Shown: one piece after another, positions 7,899 through 17,859 of the stretch
Numbering within the stretch: the first letter of the stretch is position 1
Layout: each line of letters begins with the position of its first letter
Made by a program: the position numbers and the translations under genes
Origin: Phycisphaerae bacterium
Lineage (GTDB): Bacteria > Planctomycetota > Phycisphaerae > UBA1845
Reading direction: 5' to 3'
NCBI GenBank assembly: GCA_029260135.1
Contig: JAJDDV010000044.1
Coordinates: 1-38,135, forward strand
Length of the DNA: 38,135 nucleotides
Notes under the pieces: generated by a model
The model's database searches: none
What the model was told of the DNA's origin: nothing
The model's input: only the letters and a program-made list of their open reading frames with translations

Positions 7899-9299
7899 AT
7901 GTGGCACTCCGTGCAACAGCAACTCGGACGAGGGGGATTTGAGCACCTCGGGGAGCGTGGCATCTCCGCCGGCTCCGATAAGTTGACGTCTACCGATCGC
8001 CGCCTCCCGACCCTTCAACGCTTGTGCTTCGGGGTAGTGACGGTAGGTCTCAGCTTGATGGGCGGAGAGCTGTTGCTTCAGGCGACCGCGGGGGTCTCGT
8101 CTCGAATTCGTGGCGCGATTACGGCGCCGCATCTCCTACAGCAGTCCGCGTCGTCTCCGGTTCGACCCTTGATGTCTGATGCGCACGTCGGCCACCGCGG
8201 CAACCCGGCATATCCGTTGCACGATCGGCAGGGCTATCGCAATCCGGTCGTTCCCGCCGCCGTCGATGTCGTCGTGATCGGCGATTCTCAGACGTACGGC
8301 CCGGGCGTCTCTTCGGACGAGGTGTGGCCTATCGTACTGGAGCGGTCGCTGGACCTGTCCACCTACAACATGGGCATTCCCGGGTGGGGTCCGCTCGAGT
8401 ACGTGTCGGTCATGGACGAGGCGCTCGCACTGCAACCCGATGTCGTGGTGATCGGGCTCTACCTCGGCAACGACCTCTTCGATTCATTCCGAACGGTCTA
8501 CACCTATGAGCGGCAGACAGCGTTCGGCGTGGCCGAGGACAAGGAGCCCTTGATGTCCATCGAGCGACAGGGGCGTCTGGTCGACGAGGCGGCGCGCCTC
8601 CTGTCCACTTCGACCGGGGAAGGTGCAACGGACCACGACGACGGCGCCATTCACCGAGTGCGAACACTCCTGTCCGAGCATTCTTCCCTGTATGGGGCCG
8701 CTCGCTGGGCCAAGGACCGCAGTGCCCAGTACGTCATCCCCGATCACATCGCACGCGAACGTGCTGACCGGGCGTGGCAAGCGCAGGTCAACTGGACGCA
8801 CCGCCATCCGACGCGTGGTCTAGCCGTGGAACGGCGGGGCGTGCGAACGATCCTGACTCCTGGGTTGCGCTCGCTCGCGCTGGATCTGACAGACCCGCGG
8901 ATTGAAGAGGCGTGGAACATCGCGCAGCGTGCACTTCGCCGATGTCTTCGGGCGTGCAGCGACGCCCAGACAGCGTTCGCGGTCGTCCTTATCCCTACGA
9001 AGGAAGCCGTGTTCCATCGCTTTGCCGGTCAAGACGTGAGCGCTCCGGTCCTCGACCGGCTCGCCGCCCAAGAGGCGGCGGTGCGCAGCCGCTTGGGCGC
9101 GTTCTTGGAAGGCGCTGGGATTGCGTGGGTCGACGCCCTGGACGCGCTCTGTTCACAAATGGAACGGGGGTCGTCACCCTACCCGATCAGCCGCGACGGA
9201 CACCCCAATGCGATCGGTCATCAGGCCGTCGCCCATGCCGCATCGTTGCTCTTTACCGAGCAACGGCTGAACGACAAGTGCCTGCCCGTCGCGCCGTGA
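7899..9299 (+). CDS. SGNH/GDSL-family hydrolase with N-terminal membrane anchor
   Basis: A protein of 466 residues. After about 40 polar residues comes one hydrophobic segment (about 42-62, LCFGVVTVGLSLMGGELLL), so the catalytic part is expected outside the membrane. The SGNH blocks are in order: VVVIGDSQTYG with S130 as nucleophile, NMGIPGWGP near 157-165 (oxyanion Gly), GLYLGND with N191, and SRDGHPN with D433 and H435. Such enzymes are esterases, or acetyl-transferring or deacetylating enzymes acting on lipids or glycans; several bacterial exopolysaccharide acetylation proteins share this architecture. The substrate is unknown. It begins 42 bp after the redox operon on the same strand and might be cotranscribed, though nothing functional links them. 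The ATG at 7899 has only a weak upstream AAAGAG. Confidence 0.82.
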   Translation: MWHSVQQQLGRGGFEHLGERGISAGSDKLTSTDRRLPTLQRLCFGVVTVGLSLMGGELLLQATAGVSSRIRGAITAPHLLQQSASSPVRPLMSDAHVGHRGNPAYPLHDRQGYRNPVVPAAVDVVVIGDSQTYGPGVSSDEVWPIVLERSLDLSTYNMGIPGWGPLEYVSVMDEALALQPDVVVIGLYLGNDLFDSFRTVYTYERQTAFGVAEDKEPLMSIERQGRLVDEAARLLSTSTGEGATDHDDGAIHRVRTLLSEHSSLYGAARWAKDRSAQYVIPDHIARERADRAWQAQVNWTHRHPTRGLAVERRGVRTILTPGLRSLALDLTDPRIEEAWNIAQRALRRCLRACSDAQTAFAVVLIPTKEAVFHRFAGQDVSAPVLDRLAAQEAAVRSRLGAFLEGAGIAWVDALDALCSQMERGSSPYPISRDGHPNAIGHQAVAHAASLLFTEQRLNDKCLPVAP

Positions 9300-9341
9300 A
9301 CGGCGGCAACGGCGACGTCCTCCATCGACCGCCTCGCGTTG

Positions 9342-9358
9342 TGCCGCGTCTTGCGGCA
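9342..9358. terminator. Possible hairpin between convergent genes
   Basis: TGCCGC (9342-9347) and GCGGCA (9353-9358) pair perfectly around a 5-base loop, in the 99-bp gap between the convergent SGNH hydrolase and S1 protease genes. There is no T-run on either side, so it could be a barrier or Rho-assisted site rather than a classic intrinsic terminator. Confidence 0.3.
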
Positions 9359-9398
9359 GCCACAGCCGGATGACTCGTAAGTTCCCTCGTCTTCGTTC

Positions 9399-12300
9399 CT
9401 ACGGTGTACAAGGCGTCCAGGTTGCGGCAAACGGATAGTCCGCACCACGGAAGGCCTCCAATGCGACCAACACATCCGAGATGTTGATGATCAGGTCCGG
9501 CACTTCCGGCTGCAGATCCGCCCGGGCTTTGGTCGGTGCGCCGACCCGGTTGCTGAACTTGTCAAGAATCGCGATCACGTCGGTCGGCACACCGACGACG
9601 CCGTCGGGCGCGGTCCATGTACCGGTGCCCCCGTCAAAGGGCCCGACCAAGTCGCCCCAAAGGTTCGTGGACACATCCAGCGCGGTCGACCGTCCGCCTG
9701 GTGCGGCTCCCGCGCAGGCACTGAGAACGGCGTGAATGCGATACAGGCCTTCGGGGACGATCGTCTCGTGCGTCAGCTTCAGCGTGCCCACCGAACTCCA
9801 GTCCATCAGGTGCGGCGAACACTGAAGCGTCGCCCCCTTGTAGGAGGGATTGGGGAACCCGGGAGCCCCGCTGCAGCTCCCCGCGGGCGCCGGGACGTCC
9901 TCGCCGCTGTTCTCGCAGATATCCGAGGGCGGCCCGACCCAGAGTTGCCGGCCGTTGTAGACATTGAACGGCGAAGGAAGAGCGACCAGGGTCACCTGCA
10001 GGGCGGTATCGCAGCCGGGACTCTGTGGGATCAATGAGAGAACGCGGTTCTTGGCGACGACGACCGCCTCGCTGATAGGCGCATCGAACAGGGGACAAGA
10101 GCACTCGTCGGGAATGGAGTCGGCGTCACAGTCGGAACTCAGGCCACTACTGAGGTCGCACTCGTCGGGATACAGGTTGGCGTTGCAGTCCAGACTGGTC
10201 CCCAGGGCGATGTCCTCCGAATCGGGTACGCCGTTCAGGTTGCAGTCGGTTTCCTGAATGACGCCCGTGATCTCGATGTCGTCGATGTTCCAACCGGGGT
10301 AGTTCACGGACGCATCGGTCGGTCCCATTCCCCAGCGCAGGAAGACCGTTCCGACGCCATCGGCCACAGCCGAGATGTTGTGGGAACTCAGCGACCACGT
10401 GGATTCGCTGACCGTCGATGTGGTCGCGTGATTCCACACGGCGGTCCAGTTGACGCCATCCGCAGAGACATCGAGGTTGGCATGGTCGAATGTCGATGAT
10501 TCGATGCCAAGCCAACGGCGGAAGCGTACACGCGTTCCGGCGAGACGCGTACAATCGATCGCCGTCGTCGTCAGGTATTCAGTGGCCGCCATACCGCCGG
10601 GGTAGTCGCCGGCGAGGTTGTAGCCGTAGACGTTGGTACCGGTGTGTCCCGCTGTCGGATCGCCGTTACCGGAACCCTGCCCCGTCGGTTGACCGAATGC
10701 CCACTGCCCTTCCGTCGTCCATCCGGGATCGATATCGAGCGGGAAGGTATATGCCACGACCGGCGTCGGACAGTCTCCGCCGACCGGAGCGATTCGCAGT
10801 GCCCAACTGTTCAGCGTTCCGCTGTCGCCGGTGGCGTTGTCGGTAACGACGAGCACCCAGTCTCCCGCGCCGGATTCGAGATCGAAGTCGGAGAGCGCAC
10901 CGGGGCCGTTCGGGGGAATGCCCTCGTCGTCGTAGAGCTGGACGATGTTGTCCGTGGCACCACCGGTTCGGTTGTGAAGGCGAACGACCGTTCCAGACGG
11001 GGAGATGAGATCGACCGTCAAATCGGCGATATACGTATGCGTGATGTCGATGTCGACGTTGACGTCGCCCACACAGAAATTATCGACCAGCGTGATGGTA
11101 CTTGCCGTTGCGGTGTTGTCGGCCACGGGCTGGGGCGTATCGGTCGAGGGATAGATCGTGCGACCGACGTCCAGTGAAACGCCGCGTGTGGTGTCGCCCG
11201 TTCCGCCGGAGAGATTGGCGAATGTCACATCACCATTGTAGATCCCGGCGGCCAGGGCGTTGGCGGTCGGTGAAATCGTAACCGTTACCGTGTCGAACGC
11301 GCCGGTACCGTTCAGGTTCAACGTAACCGGACCCGTTCCACCATTGAGGGAAATCCACGGATCGGCGACGCTGATCTCGACCGCGACGGGTGTCGGGCGA
11401 TCGCTCGTGACGGTGTAGACGACCGATCCGGGGAACGGTCCGCCGACCGGCCCGCCCGAATCGAGCCCGGTTGTGGGTGTTACGGTGAAGGTCGTGAAAC
11501 CGATCTCAAACGAGTGCTGGCGCGTGTGCGACCGGCCGTTGGTCAGGTCGTCAAAGACGATTTCCTCAACGTACAGACCGGCGGCCAATGCGTCGATCCC
11601 CGGTCCGAGTGTCACGATGACGTCGACGGATCCACCGCCGCCGGCCAGCGTCCCGGTGACGGGACCCGTGCCGCCATCCAGCAAGATACCGAATGAGCTG
11701 GTGAGCGAAACGGAGTAATCAATCGGGTTGGAGGAGGGGTTGCCCAGCGTGTAGGTGACGGTCGGGTTGGTGAAGGGTCCGCCTACGTTACCGACGTGAA
11801 GGACTTCGGCGCTGGGTGTAACGGTCAGGCCACCGCCGGAGAGAAGATCGAGCACGGTCGCGCCGGTTCCGAGTGGATCGAGCCAGTTGCTCAGACGCGA
11901 GGAGTTGCTCCCGCCGCCGGTCCAGGAAGCCGAAAACTTCCCGTACCAGTCAGGATCGTGATTGCTGCACGCCGCCCAGCCACCGTGCAACTGTCCGATG
12001 ATCCGCTGATTCTGATCGTACAGGGGCGATCCTGAGGAGCCCGGCTCGGTCGTGCCGACATCCCAATCGAGCACTCGAACGTGGGTCCCGTCTCCGGGGG
12101 AGGACGTTCCAAAATACGACGTTGTCGTCGTAGCGTCATTCTCGAAACTGATGCGTTTCTCGTCGGTATTGGGGTGATGGATGGCCACGGCGGAGGTGGC
12201 GTCCGCGCCGCTGTTGTCCCAGCCTGAGAACGAGACCTCCCAGGCCGGGTCAGGGTCGGAGTCCATCTCGATCAGCGTCATATCTGCCGGCACGTACTCT

Positions 12301-13223
12301 GCGCGGAAGAATGCACCGGTTTGAAACTGCGCCAGCGAGCCGTTTCCCGGTCCGCCACTGGCCGCGCTTCCGGGGGGGCGGCAGGTCGAGTTCTGGTAGT
12401 TCCAGTAGACCGTTACCGAAGCCGCGTTGGCCGAGCTGATTTGGCAATGTTCAGCCGTCAGGAAATAAGGCGTAGCGTCTTGAGCGGTGTTGTTGACCAT
12501 GGCGCCGCTACACGTCCAGCTGCCGCCGATGGTGTAGACGCCGGAGGATTGAATCTGGTCGCGCCAGCCGTCGCCCTCCGGGCAGATGACATCGACGTTG
12601 CACGATCCGGACGCCGGAGCGGACGCGTCCATTTGCGCCGTTCGGGATGTGCCCAGACCGCGGTAGCCGACGTTGATGGAACCGAGCTCGAGCCCGAGCA
12701 GTCTGCGCGCATCCGCCGGAATCGTGACCTCGATCACCACATCGTCCGACGGAACGATCGGCGTCCACAGCTCACCGTGAGACGCGTTGTCCAGCCCCGT
12801 GAAGGGGCGGATCCGGTAGCTGCCGTCGGCGGCATACACCGAGAGGCGACCGTCCGCCGGCATGAGATAGCGCGTGAAGCCGAAATTGATCGATAACGCC
12901 CCGGGACTCGTCACGCGCAGCCGCCAGAGCAACGCATCGCCGATCGTCTCCCACGTTCCGTGGGTTTCAGGTCGAATGGTCACATCGTTGCCGATGGCAA
13001 AGCGGTGGGGGAGCCCTTGCTGCCGACGAAGATCATCTTCCGCGTGGACGGCGGCCAGATCGACCGGCGGCGCAAAGACCTGCGCGACCGTGTCCAGCGG
13101 CTGGGCCTTGTCGAGAATGGAGCCGCCTTGAGATTCACGAGAGTCCGGAATCTGTGCCCGGGTCGAAAGCGAGAACGCCACCAGCACGACACACCCCGTT
13201 ATGACCAGTCTGAAACGCACCAC
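9399..13223 (-). CDS. Giant secreted S1 serine protease (lysyl-endopeptidase-like) with P-domain and calcium-repeat tail
   Basis: 1274 residues. The GTG at 13223 is followed by a second GTG at 13220. The ribosome site AGGAGG (13228-13233) is 4 bases from the first and 7 from the second, so either may be used. A signal peptide (about 1-23, RLVITGCVVLVAFSLSTRAQ) and a propeptide-like region (about 24-205) precede the protease at about 206-460. The catalytic triad is H259 (TAEHC), D314 (ADMTLIE) and S397 (GSSGSPL), and the surroundings (CNVDVICPEG) resemble lysyl endopeptidase. Then come two Ig-like/BACON-type repeats (about 466-690), a proprotein-convertase P-domain (about 695-815), a MAM-like domain (about 835-985), Asp/Asn/Cys-rich calcium repeats (about 988-1040) and a C-terminal region ending with a dockerin-like helix (ISDVLVALEAF). 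It probably degrades extracellular protein. Lysine specificity is not assured. Confidence 0.87.
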   Translation of the reverse strand: MVRFRLVITGCVVLVAFSLSTRAQIPDSRESQGGSILDKAQPLDTVAQVFAPPVDLAAVHAEDDLRRQQGLPHRFAIGNDVTIRPETHGTWETIGDALLWRLRVTSPGALSINFGFTRYLMPADGRLSVYAADGSYRIRPFTGLDNASHGELWTPIVPSDDVVIEVTIPADARRLLGLELGSINVGYRGLGTSRTAQMDASAPASGSCNVDVICPEGDGWRDQIQSSGVYTIGGSWTCSGAMVNNTAQDATPYFLTAEHCQISSANAASVTVYWNYQNSTCRPPGSAASGGPGNGSLAQFQTGAFFRAEYVPADMTLIEMDSDPDPAWEVSFSGWDNSGADATSAVAIHHPNTDEKRISFENDATTTTSYFGTSSPGDGTHVRVLDWDVGTTEPGSSGSPLYDQNQRIIGQLHGGWAACSNHDPDWYGKFSASWTGGGSNSSRLSNWLDPLGTGATVLDLLSGGGLTVTPSAEVLHVGNVGGPFTNPTVTYTLGNPSSNPIDYSVSLTSSFGILLDGGTGPVTGTLAGGGGSVDVIVTLGPGIDALAAGLYVEEIVFDDLTNGRSHTRQHSFEIGFTTFTVTPTTGLDSGGPVGGPFPGSVVYTVTSDRPTPVAVEISVADPWISLNGGTGPVTLNLNGTGAFDTVTVTISPTANALAAGIYNGDVTFANLSGGTGDTTRGVSLDVGRTIYPSTDTPQPVADNTATASTITLVDNFCVGDVNVDIDITHTYIADLTVDLISPSGTVVRLHNRTGGATDNIVQLYDDEGIPPNGPGALSDFDLESGAGDWVLVVTDNATGDSGTLNSWALRIAPVGGDCPTPVVAYTFPLDIDPGWTTEGQWAFGQPTGQGSGNGDPTAGHTGTNVYGYNLAGDYPGGMAATEYLTTTAIDCTRLAGTRVRFRRWLGIESSTFDHANLDVSADGVNWTAVWNHATTSTVSESTWSLSSHNISAVADGVGTVFLRWGMGPTDASVNYPGWNIDDIEITGVIQETDCNLNGVPDSEDIALGTSLDCNANLYPDECDLSSGLSSDCDADSIPDECSCPLFDAPISEAVVVAKNRVLSLIPQSPGCDTALQVTLVALPSPFNVYNGRQLWVGPPSDICENSGEDVPAPAGSCSGAPGFPNPSYKGATLQCSPHLMDWSSVGTLKLTHETIVPEGLYRIHAVLSACAGAAPGGRSTALDVSTNLWGDLVGPFDGGTGTWTAPDGVVGVPTDVIAILDKFSNRVGAPTKARADLQPEVPDLIINISDVLVALEAFRGADYPFAATWTPCTP

Positions 13224-13227
13224 CGCT

Positions 13228-13233
13228 CCTCCT
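13228..13233 (-). promoter_or_regulatory. Ribosome-binding site of the S1 protease gene
   Basis: A perfect AGGAGG lies 4 bases before GTG 13223 and 7 bases before GTG 13220. The better spacing favours the second GTG, which would shorten the product by one residue. Confidence 0.7.
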
Positions 13234-13373
13234 TTACTTCTAGAGACCCCGTTCCGAGATCACGAGACCTTCAGGGGCTCACGCCTCATTGAGTCGGGTG
13301 CGGCCACCGACCGCCCGACGTACGAGCCCATCCGCTGAGTCTATCCGCAGCCCAGCGGGGGCGCAAAAGCACA

Positions 13374-13406
13374 GCCGCCGACGGCATCCACAGAGCCGTC
13401 GGCGGC
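13374..13406 (-). terminator. Strong intrinsic terminator after the Cys-rich CUB/P-domain gene
   Basis: A perfect 12-bp inverted repeat (GCCGCCGACGGC at 13374-13385 and its complement at 13395-13406) encloses a 9-base loop. On the minus strand it is followed within a few bases by GCTTTTGC. It lies about 70 bp after the stop at 13478 and about 150 bp before the S1 protease start, so it should separate the two transcripts. Confidence 0.72.
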
Positions 13407-13477
13407 CGTGTCAACTAGCACGCCTTCATGGCGCCGCGACCACGTCCTGTGGGCTCAACCCACCCATCGCAGGACGA

Positions 13478-16400
13478 TCACGCCACCGGCTGCGTCCGCC
13501 GACCGAAGTAGATCTTCGCACCGGCCAGCAGCAGTAGCGTCAGCGTCATCAATCCCCAGACGGAAGCGGTCGGAATCGATCCGGCGACCGGGCAGCCGCA
13601 ATTTGCGGTGCAAACACCCGGACAGGCTGCGTCGTCCGTACCGTCGCAGGTTTCGCTCGCCTGGTTCACGACGTCGTCACCGCACACGGGACACGCACAG
13701 TTGCCCAGGCAGGCGCCCGGACAGGCCGCGTCGTCCAAACCGTCGCACACCTCAGCCGCTTCCGAGATGCCGTTTCCACAGATCGCACCACAATCGCTGT
13801 CGTTGTTGTTGTTGCATGTCGCCGGGCAGCAGCCGTCGGCGTCGATGCAGGCCGTGATGACGATATCGGCGGGGCAGTCCGCGCCGGCGCCATCGCAGCT
13901 CTCAGCCGGATCACAGACGCCGGTCGACGGACGACATTCGGTGCCCGTATCGAAGCCGCAACCGGCGGTGCAGCAGACGCCGCCGTCACAACTCTCTGGG
14001 GCGCTGACGTCGCCGTCACCGCAGAACGGGCACTGACAGGCAAACGCGTGTCCGACCGGGAAGCAGAAACCCGGACAGGCCGCGTCGTCCGCACCGTCGC
14101 ACTCCTCCGCCGACGTGCCACCGGATCCGCCGGTGAGACAGCCGTCACCACAGACCGCGGCATCGCACTCGTCCGGAACGCCGTTGAGGTTGCAGTCATT
14201 CGGCGGAGGACCGGTCGGCTCGAGAATCTCGATGTCGTCGATGAAGAAGTTCGACAGATCCGGGACACCGGTGATGCTCGACTCGAACCGCAGCACGTGC
14301 GATCCGCCGTCGCCATACGCGGTGATGTCGACCGTGACCAGCCCGTAGGTTGCGAACGCCGCATTACCTTCGGTCTCGCTCCAGACGACGTTCCCATCGA
14401 TCAGGGCGCTCACGGAGTCCGTACCGTTTCCGCTCGCCACAGCATTCTCGAAGTAGAACTGCAGCGTGTTGGCACCGGCCGGGATCGTCAGGGTCTGTTC
14501 AACGGACCCGTCCTCGACCGCCGCCGTTCCGCCGAACCAGCACCACCAGTCGCCGCCATGCGGTCCGGTACCGCCGCCCACACCGCAACTGGCGATGTCA
14601 CACAGCGGCGTGCCGAAGGTCGTGGACGCCTCGGTCCAGGAAGCGTTCGGAGTTCCACCTTCGAAACCGCCGTCCGCCACGACCACGAGACGGTTGTAGG
14701 CCGTGTTGAGCTGGCACTCGTCCGGGATGCCGTCACCCTGGCAGTCCGCCCCGCTGCCGAGTGGCGGCAGATCGCAAACGTCGGGCGAGCCGTTGACATT
14801 GCAGTCCTCCGCGACCAGGCCGTTACCGTCCGGATCCGCTGGATTGATGTCACAATCGTCCGGAACGCCGTTGCTGTCGCAGTCGGCTTCGCACTCGTCA
14901 GGCGTTCCGTTCCCGTTGCAGTCGCTACTGGTTGAAGGCACCGCGTTGAAGTGCAGCGACCATCCGTCCAAAGTTCCGGTATCGCCGAAGCCGTTGTCGT
15001 TGACGGTGATCGTCCAGTCACCGTACATATCCAACCCGTCGAACGCGCTCAGCAGCCCGTCAGGAGCGTAGCTGGGCGGAGACGTCGGGTTCACCGGATC
15101 GCCGCACATATCCTCAATGGGGCCACCGCCCGCTTCGTCATCAAGGATGATGGCGTAGTCGTTGCCTTTGCAGCCGCAGCACCCGGCTGCGTCGCATTCC
15201 GCGTCCAGACCGGGCCGCTTGATCAGTTGAACCGTCGGTGTACCGCTGGGGTGCGTCAGCGTCACGCACAGGTCACCCACCCAGGTGTGCGTGATCTGCA
15301 GATCGACGTTGACGTCGGCGATCGTCGCGTATGTGGGCACGGTCAGTATGTGGCTGATCCCAGGGTCGGTTTGGTCGGGAATGCCGAGCGCGAGGCCGCT
15401 GACCTCGTAGACATCCGCCACGCCCGGTAGCAGGTCACCGGAGTCGCAGGTTCCGTTGCCGTTGCAGTCGCAAGGATCGGGACTGTCGGTGCAGGCCGTG
15501 TTGTCGCCACGATAGGTGCCGGTGCAATCGACAGCCGCTACCTCCGTACACGCGCAGCTACTCGCATCCTGGTTACAGCAAGCACCTTTCACGAGCGGAA
15601 CGCAATCGAACGTGAAGTCGATCGGACTGCTCGGTTCGCTGGAGCAGGACCACTTCGACACGAGGATGTAGTACTCGGTGCCCGCGGCCATCTCCACCGT
15701 GAACGGATCCGGATCGGAGCAAACGACCTGCGTCAGGCTGTTGCAGTCGGCGCCGGTCCAAACGGAAGTCGACGCATCCATGCCGGCCTGGTCAATCGTG
15801 GCTTCGCACGATTCCGTCGGCGTGTAGGTGTACCAGACACCGTTGTTGGCGGGTCCCGTATCACAGGAGAAGCTGCTATCGCAGCTCGGATCGACGTTGC
15901 CGTCATCCGTGGCGCCGTCTACAGCGACGCCGATATCGGAGAACGGTGTGACGGAGATCTTCGTTCCATTGACGCAAAGATCGTTCGGCGGGGGGCAAAT
16001 GGTAGAGGCACAGGCGGTACCATCGCCGATATAGGTATCCCCGGCAGCGACGCAGGCAGCGCTTCCGCCGGCCTCGTCGGTACAGGTCCCGTCACCATGG
16101 CAGCATGCGCCGCCGGCGGCGCATTCGGTGATGCTCAGATCAAAGCTCCCGATGCAATCCGGAGCGGGCCAGGTGTCGAGCATCAGGTAGTGCGTTCCGG
16201 CCGTCAGCGTCTGCGCCAACAGGCTCTCATCGTTTGCACTGCTCGAAGCTTCGGCCAGGCAGGGATCGCCGAGCGGGCAAACACCGTCGACGGCCATACC
16301 GGTGTACGACGTGTCGGAGGTCATGACAATGTCGACGCAGGTGTCCGCTGGAACAACGAGTTCGTAGACGATGTCCTCGCCGCCGTCATAGAGGCCGAGG

Positions 16401-17845
16401 CAGGTGCTCGAGTAGGCATTCCCGCGACCGCAAGTGGTCTGCCCGACGTCGGTGAAGGGCAACGCCGTCGCAAAGTCCACCACGATCGGGCCACCGCAGT
16501 CGTCGCCCGGAGACGGGCAAGTAAACGAGGCGCAGTTCGTGCCGTTGCCCGCGTAGGTTCCGGCGGAACACGCGGCGGCATCCACAACGTCGGTACAGCC
16601 GCCAACCGCATCGCAGCAGGCACCGCCGGTCGGTGGCGACACGCACGAAATGCCGGCAAGCCAACCCTCCCACTGAACCGAACCGTCCGAGGAGAACTCG
16701 AACGTCAGCGTCCCATCGCCCGCGCCGGACGTGATGATTCCGGGCGGTGTCCCCGTGTCAAACGTGCCAATGACGGGAGCGCCGATGCTGTTGCCGTTGT
16801 AAATGGTCAGCGAATCCCATCCGGTCTCGACATCGAAGAACGTGAAGTCGAACTCCAGCGCCAACCCGGGCGTACTCGGCGTAAACGTCTTCACGATGTA
16901 CTCGCTGGGGCCGTACGGGGCGCCGGTGTTGCCGGAGTCAGCAAACGTGCCGCTGCACGTTGAAACCGGCGTGCCGTCCATGATGTAGTCGGCGGCGGGC
17001 GGCGGGCAGGTGAATGCCGCGCAGTCCTCGCCCGGGTTGAACGTCTGGCCTGGCGTCGCGGCACAGGTGGCCGGGTCCGTCGTCAGGCAGGCGGCCGTTG
17101 CGTCGTCACAGCACGCGCCGCTGTTGAGATCAAGAAGCGCAATCGTGATCGCGCTACCCGTGGTATACAACGCGTCGATGGCGTCGGCCACATCATCATA
17201 GCCTTCGAAGAACTCGATGCGGAGTACGCCGTCCGGGAGGACGATGTCGGGGACACCGGCATCGGGAAAGTCGACAATACCAAGGCTATCATACGTCGCC
17301 ACGCCGGCGAAGTCATCGCCGAAGCCGGGGGTCAGGGCGATCCAGTTGGTACCTGGGGCGACGTTCTCATCGAACTCAATCTTCGCCTCGGAAAGCCAAC
17401 TGACCACCGCGGGAGCGCCGGTCGTGTCGACCGTCACATTCCATCCGGCGCCGGTCATCGTCGCGGGATTACCCGTTCCCAGCCCGGCCAAACCTGCCAC
17501 GTCGATGGCGAGCACGTCGTTGGACGTATCGCCCTTGGCGTCCCAGCTCGCATATGTGTCGATCGTCAGCGGGATTTGCAGTGCCATGCTGGCGGCATTA
17601 CTGGCGGGAGCACCCGCCATCTTCTCGACGGGAATATCGCGCGATGACAGAACGGCACCGCGAACGGGCACCTTGCCATCCACCTTCTGCGCGGGTTTCT
17701 GCGCGGGTGAGAGCACCGCCCGTTTCTTGGCGTCCTGCTGCCCGAAGACGGCTACCCCCGTACCGCCAACAAGAAGACAGATGCCAATACTGAGAATTGA
17801 ACGGCGTCGCATCGCAACGCTCCAGCTTCCTGGCCCTGCTAACAT
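13478..17845 (-). CDS. Giant Cys-rich secreted protein with CUB, P-domain, calcium repeats and IPTL-like sorting tail
   Basis: About 1455 residues from the ATG at 17845, chosen because AGGAGGT lies exactly 7 bases upstream; in-frame ATGs at 17863 and 17812 are alternatives. A signal peptide (MRRRSILSIGICLLVGG...) follows. Domains in rough order: a beta-rich unit (about 90-240), four GACC-x(n)-C cysteine-knot-like spacers, a CUB-like domain (about 285-400), two pre-peptidase-like sandwich regions, a proprotein-convertase P-domain near 830-960, calcium-type repeats (DCNGNGTPDECE and relatives), a MAM-like sandwich, and a block of repeats like CGDG...EVCDGLDDAACPG of the disulfide-rich myxobacterial type. 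The end (SIPTASVWG, hydrophobic helix, FGRR) is an IPTL-like sorting signal. No catalytic motif was found. It is probably an adhesin or a surface structural or binding protein. Confidence 0.83.
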   Translation of the reverse strand: MLAGPGSWSVAMRRRSILSIGICLLVGGTGVAVFGQQDAKKRAVLSPAQKPAQKVDGKVPVRGAVLSSRDIPVEKMAGAPASNAASMALQIPLTIDTYASWDAKGDTSNDVLAIDVAGLAGLGTGNPATMTGAGWNVTVDTTGAPAVVSWLSEAKIEFDENVAPGTNWIALTPGFGDDFAGVATYDSLGIVDFPDAGVPDIVLPDGVLRIEFFEGYDDVADAIDALYTTGSAITIALLDLNSGACCDDATAACLTTDPATCAATPGQTFNPGEDCAAFTCPPPAADYIMDGTPVSTCSGTFADSGNTGAPYGPSEYIVKTFTPSTPGLALEFDFTFFDVETGWDSLTIYNGNSIGAPVIGTFDTGTPPGIITSGAGDGTLTFEFSSDGSVQWEGWLAGISCVSPPTGGACCDAVGGCTDVVDAAACSAGTYAGNGTNCASFTCPSPGDDCGGPIVVDFATALPFTDVGQTTCGRGNAYSSTCLGLYDGGEDIVYELVVPADTCVDIVMTSDTSYTGMAVDGVCPLGDPCLAEASSSANDESLLAQTLTAGTHYLMLDTWPAPDCIGSFDLSITECAAGGACCHGDGTCTDEAGGSAACVAAGDTYIGDGTACASTICPPPNDLCVNGTKISVTPFSDIGVAVDGATDDGNVDPSCDSSFSCDTGPANNGVWYTYTPTESCEATIDQAGMDASTSVWTGADCNSLTQVVCSDPDPFTVEMAAGTEYYILVSKWSCSSEPSSPIDFTFDCVPLVKGACCNQDASSCACTEVAAVDCTGTYRGDNTACTDSPDPCDCNGNGTCDSGDLLPGVADVYEVSGLALGIPDQTDPGISHILTVPTYATIADVNVDLQITHTWVGDLCVTLTHPSGTPTVQLIKRPGLDAECDAAGCCGCKGNDYAIILDDEAGGGPIEDMCGDPVNPTSPPSYAPDGLLSAFDGLDMYGDWTITVNDNGFGDTGTLDGWSLHFNAVPSTSSDCNGNGTPDECEADCDSNGVPDDCDINPADPDGNGLVAEDCNVNGSPDVCDLPPLGSGADCQGDGIPDECQLNTAYNRLVVVADGGFEGGTPNASWTEASTTFGTPLCDIASCGVGGGTGPHGGDWWCWFGGTAAVEDGSVEQTLTIPAGANTLQFYFENAVASGNGTDSVSALIDGNVVWSETEGNAAFATYGLVTVDITAYGDGGSHVLRFESSITGVPDLSNFFIDDIEILEPTGPPPNDCNLNGVPDECDAAVCGDGCLTGGSGGTSAEECDGADDAACPGFCFPVGHAFACQCPFCGDGDVSAPESCDGGVCCTAGCGFDTGTECRPSTGVCDPAESCDGAGADCPADIVITACIDADGCCPATCNNNNDSDCGAICGNGISEAAEVCDGLDDAACPGACLGNCACPVCGDDVVNQASETCDGTDDAACPGVCTANCGCPVAGSIPTASVWGLMTLTLLLLAGAKIYFGRRTQPVA

Positions 17846-17852
17846 GGTCGAG

Positions 17853-17859
17853 ACCTCCT
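17853..17859 (-). promoter_or_regulatory. Ribosome-binding site that decides the start at 17845
   Basis: AGGAGGT stands 7 bases before ATG 17845. The longer reading from 17863 would place this site inside the coding sequence, so 17845 is favoured. Confidence 0.7.
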
